Assembly: GCA_905200615.1 (NCBI GenBank)
Contig: CAJKLB010000007.1
Span: 1-64,000 of the forward strand
Source of the DNA: an uncultured Selenomonadales bacterium
GTDB taxonomy: Bacteria > Bacillota > Clostridia > Christensenellales > QALW01
Length of the DNA stretch: 64,000 nt
Reading direction: 5' to 3'
Part shown: positions 53,648 through 62,057 of the stretch, piece after piece
Position numbering within the stretch: the first letter of the stretch is position 1
Layout of the letters: every line of letters begins with the position of its first letter
Notes under the pieces: model-generated
What the model was told of the DNA's origin: nothing
What the model saw: only the letters and a program-made list of their open reading frames with translations
The model's database searches: none
Made by a program: the position numbers and the translations under genes

Positions 53648-54890
53648 GCTTTTACAGGCCGCGAAGGCCGCAAAGGCAGAGGTTTCCTGCCTGAGCACGC
53701 GGCAGAAAAACGATGCGCTTCTTTCTATGGCGGAAGCTTTGGAACAAAATGCGCAAAAAATTCTTGATGCCAATCGGGCGGATATGGAAAAAGCCCGGGG
53801 AACGATTTCCGAGGTCATGCTTGATCGGCTGAGCCTGACGGCGGAACGGATTCACGCCATGGCCGAGGGCATTCGTTCCGTTCAGACGCTCCCGGATCCC
53901 GTAGGCCGCGTTCTGGATTGTTTTACCCGTGCCGACGGACTCAAAATTTCTAAAATGGCAGTACCTATCGGTGTGATCGCCATTATTTATGAAAGTCGGC
54001 CTAATGTAACCAGCGATGCCGCGGCGTTGGCGCTTAAAAGCGGCAATGTATGTATTCTGCGCGGAGGCAAAGAGGCTTTCGGTTCGGCAAAGGCGATCGT
54101 TGACGCTTTAAAAGAAGGGTTGACGCGGGCAAACATAACTCCGGACGCTGTCTCTTTGGTTCAGGATATTTCTCGGGAAAGCGCCGCCGCGTTAATGACG
54201 GCACGGGAATATATTGATCTTTTGATTCCTCGCGGGGGCGCGGGGCTGATCAATGCTTGCGTAAAGAACGCTACGGTTCCCTGTATTGCTACGGGAACCG
54301 GTATCTGTCATGTGTATGTAGAACGCTCGGCCGATCTGTTAATGGCTCAAAAGATTGTGGAAAACGCGAAAACCAGTCGTCCCAGCGTATGTAACGCCGA
54401 GGAGGTTCTATTGGTGGATCGCGCTGTTGCCGGGCAGTTTTTACCGATGATCTATGATACGCTGGTAGCAAAGCGGAAAGCCCGGGGACTTATTCCCGTA
54501 GAATTGCGTCTGGATTCGGCCGCGGCGGAAATTATAGACGGTATTCCCGCGCAGAGCCAAGACTTTGATACGGAGTTTTTGGATTATATTCTGGCGGTAA
54601 AGATCGTGGAAAATATCGAGGAAGCGATTGAACATATCGCTCTGCATTCCACCGGGCACAGTGAGGCAATCGTCACCGGGGATGACGGCGCTAAGGAAAA
54701 ATTTATAAAAATGGTAGACAGCGCTGCCGTGTATGTGAACGCCTCCACTCGTTTTACCGACGGCGGTGAATTCGGATTAGGCTGTGAAATGGGGATTTCC
54801 ACTCAAAAATTACACGCTCGGGGACCGATGGGACTGCGGGAGCTGACTACTTATAAATATGTGATTTTGGGAAACGGCCATATTCGGTAA
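53640..54890 (+). CDS. proA: Glutamate-5-semialdehyde dehydrogenase (gamma-glutamyl phosphate reductase)
   Basis: A 416-residue NADPH-dependent enzyme for the second proline step. ALKSGNVCILRGGKEA, the catalytic-Cys region SRPSVCNAEEVLLV and the C-terminal EFGLGCEMGISTQKLHARGPMGL match ProA throughout. The ATG at 53640, with GGAG upstream, overlaps the proB stop. Confidence 0.93.
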   Translation: MLELLQAAKAAKAEVSCLSTRQKNDALLSMAEALEQNAQKILDANRADMEKARGTISEVMLDRLSLTAERIHAMAEGIRSVQTLPDPVGRVLDCFTRADGLKISKMAVPIGVIAIIYESRPNVTSDAAALALKSGNVCILRGGKEAFGSAKAIVDALKEGLTRANITPDAVSLVQDISRESAAALMTAREYIDLLIPRGGAGLINACVKNATVPCIATGTGICHVYVERSADLLMAQKIVENAKTSRPSVCNAEEVLLVDRAVAGQFLPMIYDTLVAKRKARGLIPVELRLDSAAAEIIDGIPAQSQDFDTEFLDYILAVKIVENIEEAIEHIALHSTGHSEAIVTGDDGAKEKFIKMVDSAAVYVNASTRFTDGGEFGLGCEMGISTQKLHARGPMGLRELTTYKYVILGNGHIR

Positions 54891-54925
54891 CGGAAAAAGC
54901 AAAAATTTTATATCAAGGAGTTTTT

Positions 54926-55726
54926 ATGAAATACGGTTTTATCGGTACGGGAAACATGGGTTCGGCCTTGGCAAAGGCTTTGGTAAAAGCAGTAGAGGCA
55001 AAGGAAGTGCTTCTTTCGGATCATTTCCCTGAAAAAGCGGAAGCGCTGGCGAAGGAACTGGGCGCTCAAAGCGCAGCCAACCAAGAAGTGGCTCTGCGCT
55101 GCGAGAGTATTTTTTTAGGCGTAAAACCTCAGATTTTGCCCGACGTTTTGAAAGAATTGGCTCCGATTCTGCGGCAGCAAAAACCGCTGTTGATATCCAT
55201 GGCCGCCGGCGTGGAAATCGGAACGATTGAGGAACTTTTGGGTGATTCTCTGCCGATCATTCGGATTATGCCCAATACACCGGTGGCTTTGGGGCAGGGT
55301 ATGGTGCTTTATTGCTGCAACCGCTTGGTTTCCTCTCCGATGCTTACTTCTTTTCTTCAGGATATGCGTTTTGCCGGCCGGCTTGATTTTTTAGAAGAAT
55401 CTTTGATCGATGCGGGATGCGCGGTGTCCGGCTGCGGCCCGGCTTATATGTACTTGTTTGCGGAGGCTCTTGCTGACGGTGCCGTGGCCTGCGGACTTTC
55501 TCGGGATAAAGCGATGATCTATGCCGCTCAAACAATGGCGGGAGCGGCGGCGATGCTGTTGGAAACAGGCAAACATCCGGGCGCGCTCAAGGACGCGGTT
55601 TGTTCACCGGCTGGCAGCACAATTGAAGGCGTAAGCGCCTTGGAAGAGGGGGGCTTTCGCGCTTGCGCGATTCGTGCGGTAAAGGCAGGTTTTGAAAAAA
55701 ACCGGGCGTTGGGAAAAAAGAAATAA
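54926..55726 (+). CDS. proC: Pyrroline-5-carboxylate reductase
   Basis: This 266-residue enzyme makes proline from pyrroline-5-carboxylate. GTGNMG (residues 7-12) binds NAD(P)H, and the C-terminal family signature reads PGALKDAVCSPAGSTIEGV. It follows proA by 35 bases with AAGGAG upstream, completing a proB-proA-proC operon that ends in a terminator. Confidence 0.93.
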   Translation: MKYGFIGTGNMGSALAKALVKAVEAKEVLLSDHFPEKAEALAKELGAQSAANQEVALRCESIFLGVKPQILPDVLKELAPILRQQKPLLISMAAGVEIGTIEELLGDSLPIIRIMPNTPVALGQGMVLYCCNRLVSSPMLTSFLQDMRFAGRLDFLEESLIDAGCAVSGCGPAYMYLFAEALADGAVACGLSRDKAMIYAAQTMAGAAAMLLETGKHPGALKDAVCSPAGSTIEGVSALEEGGFRACAIRAVKAGFEKNRALGKKK

Positions 55727-55774
55727 CGCGGCAGTCAATCGTACAAAAGGTAACCGTTGCGCTTTTGTTTATTT

Positions 55775-55803
55775 GCATCAGCAGTTTTTGTTGATGCTTT
55801 TTT
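55775..55803 (+). terminator. Terminator of the proBAC operon
   Basis: GCATCAGCA pairs with TGTTGATGC (one G-U pair) and is followed by TTTTTT, 49 bases after proC. Confidence 0.75.
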
Positions 55804-56037
55804 CCGGAATTGAAAAGGAAAAAGAGTCTTTGGCTTCGGTATTTTCAGGCGGCGGAAAAAGCTGTATTTTCCGTTTTTTCGGCACAAAGAGTGCGTTTGC
55901 GGAAAATCGGCATTTCAATCGATTTCTTATGGTATATATAAGATTTTTTATCCGTCAATAAAAATAAAACTCGCCAAAGCGCGTTTTTTCTGTTACAATA
56001 ATAGCCGTTATTATTATTTTTTTAAGGAGGCTTTTTT

Positions 56038-56916
56038 ATGCCTAAAAGAAAGCGTCGGCTGGGGGATCGCAGAGACGGAAGGAAGATTCGGTCGCTGCCG
56101 CCGATGAATTATGTTTCACCGTTTATTATGAAGACCCGAAGCGATGCGCAAAATTATTTTAAGGCCAGTATTGTGTATGACGATATCGAGGAATATATAA
56201 AAGAAAAGCGTCAGCAGGGACTTACGGGCTTTGGGTTCATGCATTTGATCGTGGCTGCCTATGTGCGTATGGTTTCACAGCGGCCGGCATTGAACCGTTT
56301 TATTGCGGGACAGCGTATTTTCAGCCGGAATGAGATTGTTTTAAGCATGATGGTAAAAAAAGAAATGAAATTAAACGCGCAGGAAACGGCCATTAAGGTG
56401 CGTTTTCAACCTACCGATACGGCGCAGGATGTCTATCGGCGCATGGAAGAAGCCATTGAAATTGCCCGTAAGCAAGGGGATAGCACAAATCTTGATTTTG
56501 TAGCCCGAGCCATTAACTTTATGCCTGCCATTTTGCTGCGGGCATTCGTGGGGTTCATGCAGCTGCTGGATTATTTCGGCCTGATGCCGAAAGTGATCAA
56601 TGAGGCTTCGCCGTTTCACTGCAGTATTTTTGTTTCTAATTTAGGTTCGCTGGGAATTCCGCCGATTTATCATCATTTATATAATTTCGGAAACACACCG
56701 GTGTTTATCACGTTCGGCGCCAAACGCCGGGAACTTGCTTTGCAGGAGGACGGCAATGTGTGCAAACGAACGGTTGTGGATTATACCGTGGTTACCGATG
56801 AACGGATTACCGACGGGCATTATATGGCCAGTGCCTTTAAAAGCTTGGAAAAACTGTTCCACTTTCCGGCAAAGCTGGATACTCCGCCGGAGCAGGTAAT
56901 AGAGGATATTGCCTGA
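56038..56916 (+). CDS. E2-like acyltransferase (2-oxoacid dehydrogenase catalytic-domain family) lacking the catalytic His
   Basis: The 292-residue protein has the chloramphenicol-acetyltransferase-like fold of E2 catalytic domains, with PPMNYVSPFIMKTRSDAQNYF near the start, HCSIFVSNLGSLGIPPIYHHL in the core and a C-terminal DERITDGHYMASAF. In active enzymes the last block reads DHRxxDG with His as the catalytic base. Here it is Glu255. There is no lipoyl or E1/E3-binding domain, and the N-terminus is very basic (KRKRRLGDRRDGRK). It is therefore probably not a pyruvate dehydrogenase component. It may carry another function or a structural role. AAGGAGG precedes the ATG. Confidence 0.7.
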   Translation: MPKRKRRLGDRRDGRKIRSLPPMNYVSPFIMKTRSDAQNYFKASIVYDDIEEYIKEKRQQGLTGFGFMHLIVAAYVRMVSQRPALNRFIAGQRIFSRNEIVLSMMVKKEMKLNAQETAIKVRFQPTDTAQDVYRRMEEAIEIARKQGDSTNLDFVARAINFMPAILLRAFVGFMQLLDYFGLMPKVINEASPFHCSIFVSNLGSLGIPPIYHHLYNFGNTPVFITFGAKRRELALQEDGNVCKRTVVDYTVVTDERITDGHYMASAFKSLEKLFHFPAKLDTPPEQVIEDIA

Positions 56917-56926
56917 AAAAACAGAA

Positions 56927-57171
56927 ATATCCCGCGAAACGGAGATTTTAAAAGTGCCCACAAAGTCAACACTCTCTTGGTCAGAGATGCCGCTGGCTCG
57001 AAAATCGTTGATTTTGGGACTGCACTATACCATCCTGTATCCTTGAAGAACCGCTTATCAAGCGGTTCTTCGCTTATAATGAGGCCTGTCGCCGGAAAAA
57101 CAAAATGCAGCTGAACGCTGCAAAAAAATCAATTTTCAGGTTTGTCTACAGTCTGATATCCCGCGAAACGG
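56927..57171. repeat. 16-bp direct repeat flanking a 213-bp non-coding module
   Basis: ATATCCCGCGAAACGG occurs identically at 56927-56942 and 57156-57171. The segment between has no coding frame. It contains a perfect 12-bp hairpin (57045-57071, GAAGAACCGCTT with AAGCGGTTCTTC) and ends in TTTGTCTACAGTCTG. TCTACAGTCTGA also occurs at about 48934-48944, next to the terminator of the penicillin-binding protein gene. Confidence 0.55.
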
Positions 57172-57182
57172 GATATTTTTTT
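57156..57182. terminator. Terminator hairpin
   Basis: ATATCCCG and CGGGATAT form a perfect 8-bp stem around CGAAA with T after it on the plus strand. It lies between the convergent E2-like gene and parB. Confidence 0.7.
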
Positions 57183-57238
57183 ATGCTTTTGCCAAAGGGT
57201 TGCGGCAGGAAAAAAAGTGAAAATACAGCGGTTAAAGG

Positions 57239-58111
57239 TTAAAACTCTTCTTGGCCGGAGAGCAGAATAATGATGCGCTCTAAGTCGTCACGGTCAAAGT
57301 ATTCAATTTCAATCTTTCCTTTTTTATCATTTCCGTTAATGGTCACTTTTGTGCCCATGCGTTGACGCATTTTTTCTTCAATACGGTCAAATTCGGGAAT
57401 ACGTACTTTTTGTTTTCGTGCTTTTTGTTTTCGTGCTTTTTGTTTGCCGGCGGCGGCGACCCGTCGTTCGGTTTCCCGCACGGACCAGCCTTCTTTTACG
57501 CATTTTTCCGCCAGCTCCAAAATCAGGTTTTCTTCTTCTAACGCGGCAAAGGCTCTTCCGTGACCGGCCGATATGGCTCCGGAAGCAATCCATTCTTTCA
57601 CTCGCGCGGGCAGTTTTAAAAGGCGCAGGGCATTGGCAATGGCCGGACGCGAGGAACCGATACGCTGAGAAACCTCCTGTTGGGTAAGCTGGAAATCCTC
57701 CATCAGGGCCTGAATGGCAGCGGCTTCTTCTATGGGGTTTAAATCTTCCCGCTGCAGGTTTTCAATCAGAGAAAGCTCACATACCTGGCGGGGGGAAAGC
57801 TCCTTTATAATGGCGGGAACCGTCTGCATTTTCAATAGCCGGCAGGCCCGGAAACGGCGTTCACCGGCAACGATTTCATACCGCTGTCCCACTTTGTGTA
57901 CGGTGATGGGCTGCAGCATACCGTTGGTTTTTATGGATTCCGCCAGCGCGGCAATGGTTTCGGAATGAAAGGTCTTGCGCGGCTGTGCTTTGTTTACATC
58001 GATACTGCTGATGGGCAGCTGATGCACATATTCTTGATCAATGCCGGTTTCAATGGTAATATCTTCACCCATCAGGGCGCTTAAACCGCGGCCGAGGCCG
58101 GAATTTCTCAT
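57239..58111 (-). CDS. parB: Chromosome-partitioning protein ParB (Spo0J)
   Basis: A 290-residue CTP-dependent DNA clamp that loads at parS sites. The CTP-binding box VAGERRFRACRL and the ENLQREDLNPIEEA segment are intact, followed by the helix-turn-helix TQQEVSQRIGSSRPAIANALRLL that recognises parS. A linker near residues 222-236 carries a repeated KQKAR unit encoded by a 15-bp tandem repeat. Three parS-like sites lie 20 kb away in this window. The start overlaps the parA stop by 4 bases. Confidence 0.93.
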   Translation of the reverse strand: MRNSGLGRGLSALMGEDITIETGIDQEYVHQLPISSIDVNKAQPRKTFHSETIAALAESIKTNGMLQPITVHKVGQRYEIVAGERRFRACRLLKMQTVPAIIKELSPRQVCELSLIENLQREDLNPIEEAAAIQALMEDFQLTQQEVSQRIGSSRPAIANALRLLKLPARVKEWIASGAISAGHGRAFAALEEENLILELAEKCVKEGWSVRETERRVAAAGKQKARKQKARKQKVRIPEFDRIEEKMRQRMGTKVTINGNDKKGKIEIEYFDRDDLERIIILLSGQEEF

Positions 58112-58869
58112 ATTGTTCCCTCATTTCTACGGATGATTTCTTTACACAGCGCTTTATAGGCCAGCGCGCCGGGACAGTAATTATCAAATAACTGAATCGG
58201 TACCCCGTAACTGGGGGCTTCGGCCAGCCGCACATTGCGGGGAATATAGGAGGCGTACACCTTGGAAGAAAAATAACGCCGCACCTCCTGTACCACTTGT
58301 TCTGAAAGCTTGGTTCGGGAATCATACATCGTACAGACCACGCCGTCAATTTCAAGGCGGGGATTCAGCCTTTTTTGAATCAGTTTAATCGTATTTACCA
58401 GCTGTCCCAATCCCTCCAGAGCATAAAATTCACACTGAATCGGTACAAGCACCTTATCTGCGGCGGTAAAGGCGTTTACCGTCAGCAAATCTAAGGAAGG
58501 AGGGCAGTCGATCAGGATATAATCGTATTCGTCCCGCACGGCCGTCAGTGCGTTTTTCAGCAGCTGTTCGCGGTCTTTTAACGCTACCATTTCCACGGTC
58601 GCGCCTGAAAGCGCGGTACTGGCCGGCAGTAAAAACAGCGAAGAAATCTGTGTGGGCAGAATCGTACCGCGAATATCCCGTTGATTGATCAATACGTCAT
58701 AAATACTTGCTTTGTTTTTTTCAATGCCCATACCGCTGGTGGCGTTGCCTTGAGGATCTAAATCCACCAGAAGAACTTTTTTGCCCAAAATAGCCAGGCC
58801 CGCGGCGATATTAATGGCCGACGTGGTTTTTCCCACGCCCCCTTTTTGGTTGGAAACGGCAAATATCAT
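58108..58869 (-). CDS. parA: Chromosome-partitioning ATPase ParA (Soj)
   Basis: This 253-residue ATPase works with ParB in origin segregation and, in Gram-positive bacteria, in control of initiation. The deviant Walker A is KGGVGKTTSAIN (residues 9-20), with VDLDPQGNATSGMG and IDCPPSLDLLTVNA behind it. AAGGAG precedes the ATG. It sits 3 bases after a membrane-protein gene and overlaps parB, so the three are one operon. Confidence 0.93.
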   Translation of the reverse strand: MIFAVSNQKGGVGKTTSAINIAAGLAILGKKVLLVDLDPQGNATSGMGIEKNKASIYDVLINQRDIRGTILPTQISSLFLLPASTALSGATVEMVALKDREQLLKNALTAVRDEYDYILIDCPPSLDLLTVNAFTAADKVLVPIQCEFYALEGLGQLVNTIKLIQKRLNPRLEIDGVVCTMYDSRTKLSEQVVQEVRRYFSSKVYASYIPRNVRLAEAPSYGVPIQLFDNYCPGALAYKALCKEIIRRNEGTI

Positions 58870-58872
58870 CGT

Positions 58873-59598
58873 TTACTCCTTGTGTTCTTCTTGCTCTTTT
58901 TCGTTTTTTTCTACGGCGTGAATCAGTCTGTCCGTGCGGGCATTCAGTTGGGCAATACCGCTGCGCACCGCGTTGATGCGTCCTTCCATTTCATTTAGCT
59001 TTTCGGTTAAATAGCGCTGGGAAAAATCCACGGCTTTTCCCGGCAGTTTTCGCAGTGAAAGCATTTGAAACTCTTCTAAAAGGTAGGCCAGACGCCGGCG
59101 GCTGTAAGCCGTCATGGCCGTATAGAGGACTTTAAAAACGGCGTCAAGCGCGGCTAAGGCGAAAAACAGACCGATCAGATTTCCTGTTTCGGCAACGGGC
59201 AGCTCGCTGAGCTTCAGTATGCAGATCGCCGCGGCGGAAAAACCGATAACGGCTATCGCCCGGGAAACGGTTTTCAATACCGAGGTATTCACGAGCAGGT
59301 CATTTTTCAGCAGATAATTATGCAGGGCAACGGTGTCCTCGGCTGAATAAGCGGCATAATAGTCATTCCACATACGCGTTACACGCTTGTCCAGCCGCAG
59401 CGTTTCAATTTTCAGGATGATATCCGATCCCGTTTCAGTACGCAGGATACGGTTGATACGCTTCAAAGAACGCTGTGTAGAGCCGGCACGGGCAAAAAAA
59501 CACCATAAAATAAATACAATCAGCATAGCTCCGAAGGTAAGAATAAAAAAATTGGTGCAGTTTGCATAGGTCAGCAGAAAATTTTTCAGTGTGTCCAT
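58873..59598 (-). CDS. Membrane protein with C-terminal coiled coil, in operon with parAB
   Basis: A 241-residue protein. One membrane helix lies at about residues 15-35 and a further hydrophobic pair at about 112-150. The basic region between is cytoplasmic or external depending on orientation. The last 60 residues (LTEKLNEMEGRINAVRSGIAQLNARTDRLIHAVEK) form a likely coiled coil. I do not recognise the family. It is translated just ahead of parA (3-base gap), so it could link partitioning to the membrane, but this is inference from position. Confidence 0.7.
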   Translation of the reverse strand: MDTLKNFLLTYANCTNFFILTFGAMLIVFILWCFFARAGSTQRSLKRINRILRTETGSDIILKIETLRLDKRVTRMWNDYYAAYSAEDTVALHNYLLKNDLLVNTSVLKTVSRAIAVIGFSAAAICILKLSELPVAETGNLIGLFFALAALDAVFKVLYTAMTAYSRRRLAYLLEEFQMLSLRKLPGKAVDFSQRYLTEKLNEMEGRINAVRSGIAQLNARTDRLIHAVEKNEKEQEEHKE

Positions 59599-59711
59599 AC
59601 AGGGTTCCTCCTCCGGTATTTTCCTTTATTGTATCAGATTTTATGGGTTTTTGTCAAAACAAACAAAAACGGATTTTCCCTAAAAAAAGAAAAACGAATC
59701 TACAGGGCAAA

Positions 59712-59752
59712 GAAATCCCCCTTTTGGGCCGGACGATGATGCCAAAGGGGGA
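59712..59752 (-). terminator. Terminator of rplI
   Basis: On the minus strand CCCCCTTTGG and CCAAAAGGGGG form a stem followed by ATTTCTTT, 7 bases after the rplI stop. Confidence 0.7.
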
Positions 59753-59758
59753 GTTTCT

Positions 59759-60199
59759 TCATTCAATTTCAACAATTACTTTGATTTTGGCTGAAACCTC
59801 AGGAAACAGCTTTAATATCGCGACATATTCGCCCGGCGCCTTGATGGCGGGAATATCGATTTTCTTTTTATCGATTTCAATTCCGTGCTGCGCGGCAATC
59901 GCTTCGGCAATGTCCTTTGCCGAAACGGCCCCGAACATTTTGCCGTTACCGGCTTTACCTTGAATTTTTACCCAAAGGTTTTCCAGCTTTTTCGCGTTTT
60001 CCTGAGCCTGCTGTTTTTGTACCGCGCGGCGGTGCACCTCGGCGTCCGCGGCGGTTTTTGCGGCGTTTAAGTTGGCGCTGGTGGCTTCCTTGGCTAACTT
60101 GCGCGGCAATAGAAAATTGCGCGCGTAGCCGTCGCTTACCTCAATAATTTGATCTTTTTTTCCTGAACCTTTTACGTCTGCAAGCAGAATTACTTTCAT
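59759..60199 (-). CDS. rplI: 50S ribosomal protein L9
   Basis: The 146-residue protein binds 23S r[39 protein letters not shown] is the L9 N-terminal signature, followed by the long linking helix and C-terminal domain with [15 protein letters not shown]. The ATG at 60199 has AGGTGAG upstream; three more upstream codons are in frame but not needed. Confidence 0.94.
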   Translation of the reverse strand: MKVILLADVKGSGKKDQIIEVSDGYARNFLLPRKLAKEATSANLNAAKTAADAEVHRRAVQKQQAQENAKKLENLWVKIQGKAGNGKMFGAVSAKDIAEAIAAQHGIEIDKKKIDIPAIKAPGEYVAILKLFPEVSAKIKVIVEIE

Positions 60200-60369
60200 A
60201 AAACTCACCTCGTTTTTTGCTTTTCTGTGATGGCTTTACCGCGTTTGCGTATATCGAAAAACAGGAACGGTTTTTCGGTATACGGCAAGGAGTCCGCTCC
60301 CCAATGAAAGGGGGAAAACCCATGCGGAGTTTATTCAGAGCGCGTTTTTCAGCATTGGGTTTTTCAAGC

Positions 60370-61221
60370 TTATTTTTCCGCGATAAAGAGTACGCCCAGT
60401 GTGCCCGCGCCGCAGTGCGAGGATATGACGCAGCCGGCTCGGGTAATGTAGATATTTTTGAATTTATTCAGACTCTTTACATAGGTGTATACTTCGTCAA
60501 TGATTTCCTGGCTGGTACCGGAATGGGTAATAAATACCATGTCATCCTGCGCGGCAAGAATCTCTTTTTCCATGCCGGTTACATATTTCATGGTAGCGGT
60601 GCGGATATCGCCGCGTACTTTTCTGTCCACTTTGATTACGCCGTCCACCACGGCCAGTGTGGGCCGCAGTTTTAAAGCGGTAGCTCCCCAGGCCGCCAAA
60701 GCGGAGCATCGGCCGCCCTTATGAAGAAATAATACGTTTTCCACCACAAAGCCGGCGCGTACCAGCGGGTTGATCTCTTTTAATTTGGCAAGAATCTCTT
60801 CATACGAAGCGCCGTTTTGTACCATTTTGGCGGCGGTAAGCACCTGAAGACCGATTCCCGTGGAAAGGTTTCGGCTGTCTATTACCGTGATTCTTGCTTG
60901 AGGGATGGTCTTGGCCACGGCGCAGAAAGTTTGATAGGTAGAAGACATTTCTCCGCTGATGGTAAAAACGATGATGTCGTATTCCTCGGCGAACGGCTCT
61001 AAAAAATCTTTTACCGCCGGCGGCGTCGGTGCCGATGTTGTAGGGGTTTTGTTATTTTTATCGGCCCATGCGTAGATTTCGTCCGGTTGGATATCCACGC
61101 CGTCAAGCCGGCTGACTTCCCCTAAATTTACACACAGCGGAAGAATATCGATGTGATATTGGCTTCTCAGCTCCGGGGAGAGATCGCAGGTGGAATCGGC
61201 AAGAATTTTGATGGGTTTCAT
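60370..61221 (-). CDS. DegV-family fatty-acid-binding protein
   Basis: A 283-residue two-domain protein with the N-terminal ILADSTCDL, FTISGEMSSTYQTF, TVIDSRNLSTGIGLQV, and the C-terminal THSGTSQEIIDEV and SHCGAGTLGVLF segments of the DegV (FakB-like) family. Such proteins hold a fatty acid for phosphorylation by FakA, which is not in the window. AAGGAGA precedes the ATG at 61221. Confidence 0.9.
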   Translation of the reverse strand: MKPIKILADSTCDLSPELRSQYHIDILPLCVNLGEVSRLDGVDIQPDEIYAWADKNNKTPTTSAPTPPAVKDFLEPFAEEYDIIVFTISGEMSSTYQTFCAVAKTIPQARITVIDSRNLSTGIGLQVLTAAKMVQNGASYEEILAKLKEINPLVRAGFVVENVLFLHKGGRCSALAAWGATALKLRPTLAVVDGVIKVDRKVRGDIRTATMKYVTGMEKEILAAQDDMVFITHSGTSQEIIDEVYTYVKSLNKFKNIYITRAGCVISSHCGAGTLGVLFIAEK

Positions 61222-61454
61222 AAGCAAATCTCCTTAAAAAATAAAAAAATAAATACGTTTTTTTGCAGCGGCAGACGCCGCGGTGCTAAAGATAAATCTG
61301 TTTATATTATAGCATAGAACGGTAAAAAGCAAAAGAGCTTTTTATAAGGAATTTGACAGCATAAAGAAGGTGTTCTGTATTTTTCGTATGCCTTTGCCGC
61401 ATAAAGGCAGGGCGTTTGGCAAAAGGGGAAGAAGCGCTGCTGCCGTTATATTTT

Positions 61455-62057
61455 TTACGAAAGATACGACAGTAATTCTTCCAGGGGCCGCATTTGGTTT
61501 AAAAGTAAGTTGATTTTGCGGCGGTTTTCTGTAGAATAGGATGTTTGCCCGCAGCCGCTTACGTCACCGGCGCTCAGCCATCCAATAATGGCCGCGTTGT
61601 TTTCCGAAAGTACCGATATTCTGGGAGCGCGGTGAAGCTGAAGCCAAAAATACACCTGAATATTGATGTCCCGGATTTCTTCCGGTTTAAAGGCGGGACT
61701 AAATGTGGAAAGGATATCTCCCATTTCTTCTTTTAATCCTGAAACAGACGATTTTACCGAGCACCTGCAAAGTTTATTTTGCGGGTTTTTGATCCAGATA
61801 TCATGACCCAGATCAGGGTGCTCAGAATGTTTATCCACGGCCGATTCCGCGTATTTTCCCTGACTGTGCAGCCATTCTATGACCATTCTTTCACTGATTT
61901 CCCCCATCAGTACATTCATAAATTTTTCCAGGTAGGAACGGCTGTGCAGATCAAAGCGGTCTGTGATAAAATCCGTGAGCTGGGAAGCGTTGCCGATGCA
62001 TTCTTTCATTTGTTCTTTGGATAGTTTGTACGCAACGGTATCGGAGGGGGTTATCAT
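61455..62057 (-). CDS. Predicted type II restriction endonuclease paired with an EcoRI-type methyltransferase
   Basis: A 200-residue soluble protein whose start overlaps the methyltransferase stop by 4 bases. Residues 81-102 (PDLGHDI, then RCSVK) resemble a PD-(D/E)xK nuclease core, with Asp82 or Asp86 and Lys102 as candidate catalytic residues. The usual Glu or Asp before x-Lys is Ser100. I see no likeness to EcoRI itself (277 residues). The nuclease call rests on this motif and the coupled methyltransferase. Its recognition site is unknown. Confidence 0.6.
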   Translation of the reverse strand: MITPSDTVAYKLSKEQMKECIGNASQLTDFITDRFDLHSRSYLEKFMNVLMGEISERMVIEWLHSQGKYAESAVDKHSEHPDLGHDIWIKNPQNKLCRCSVKSSVSGLKEEMGDILSTFSPAFKPEEIRDINIQVYFWLQLHRAPRISVLSENNAAIIGWLSAGDVSGCGQTSYSTENRRKINLLLNQMRPLEELLSYLS

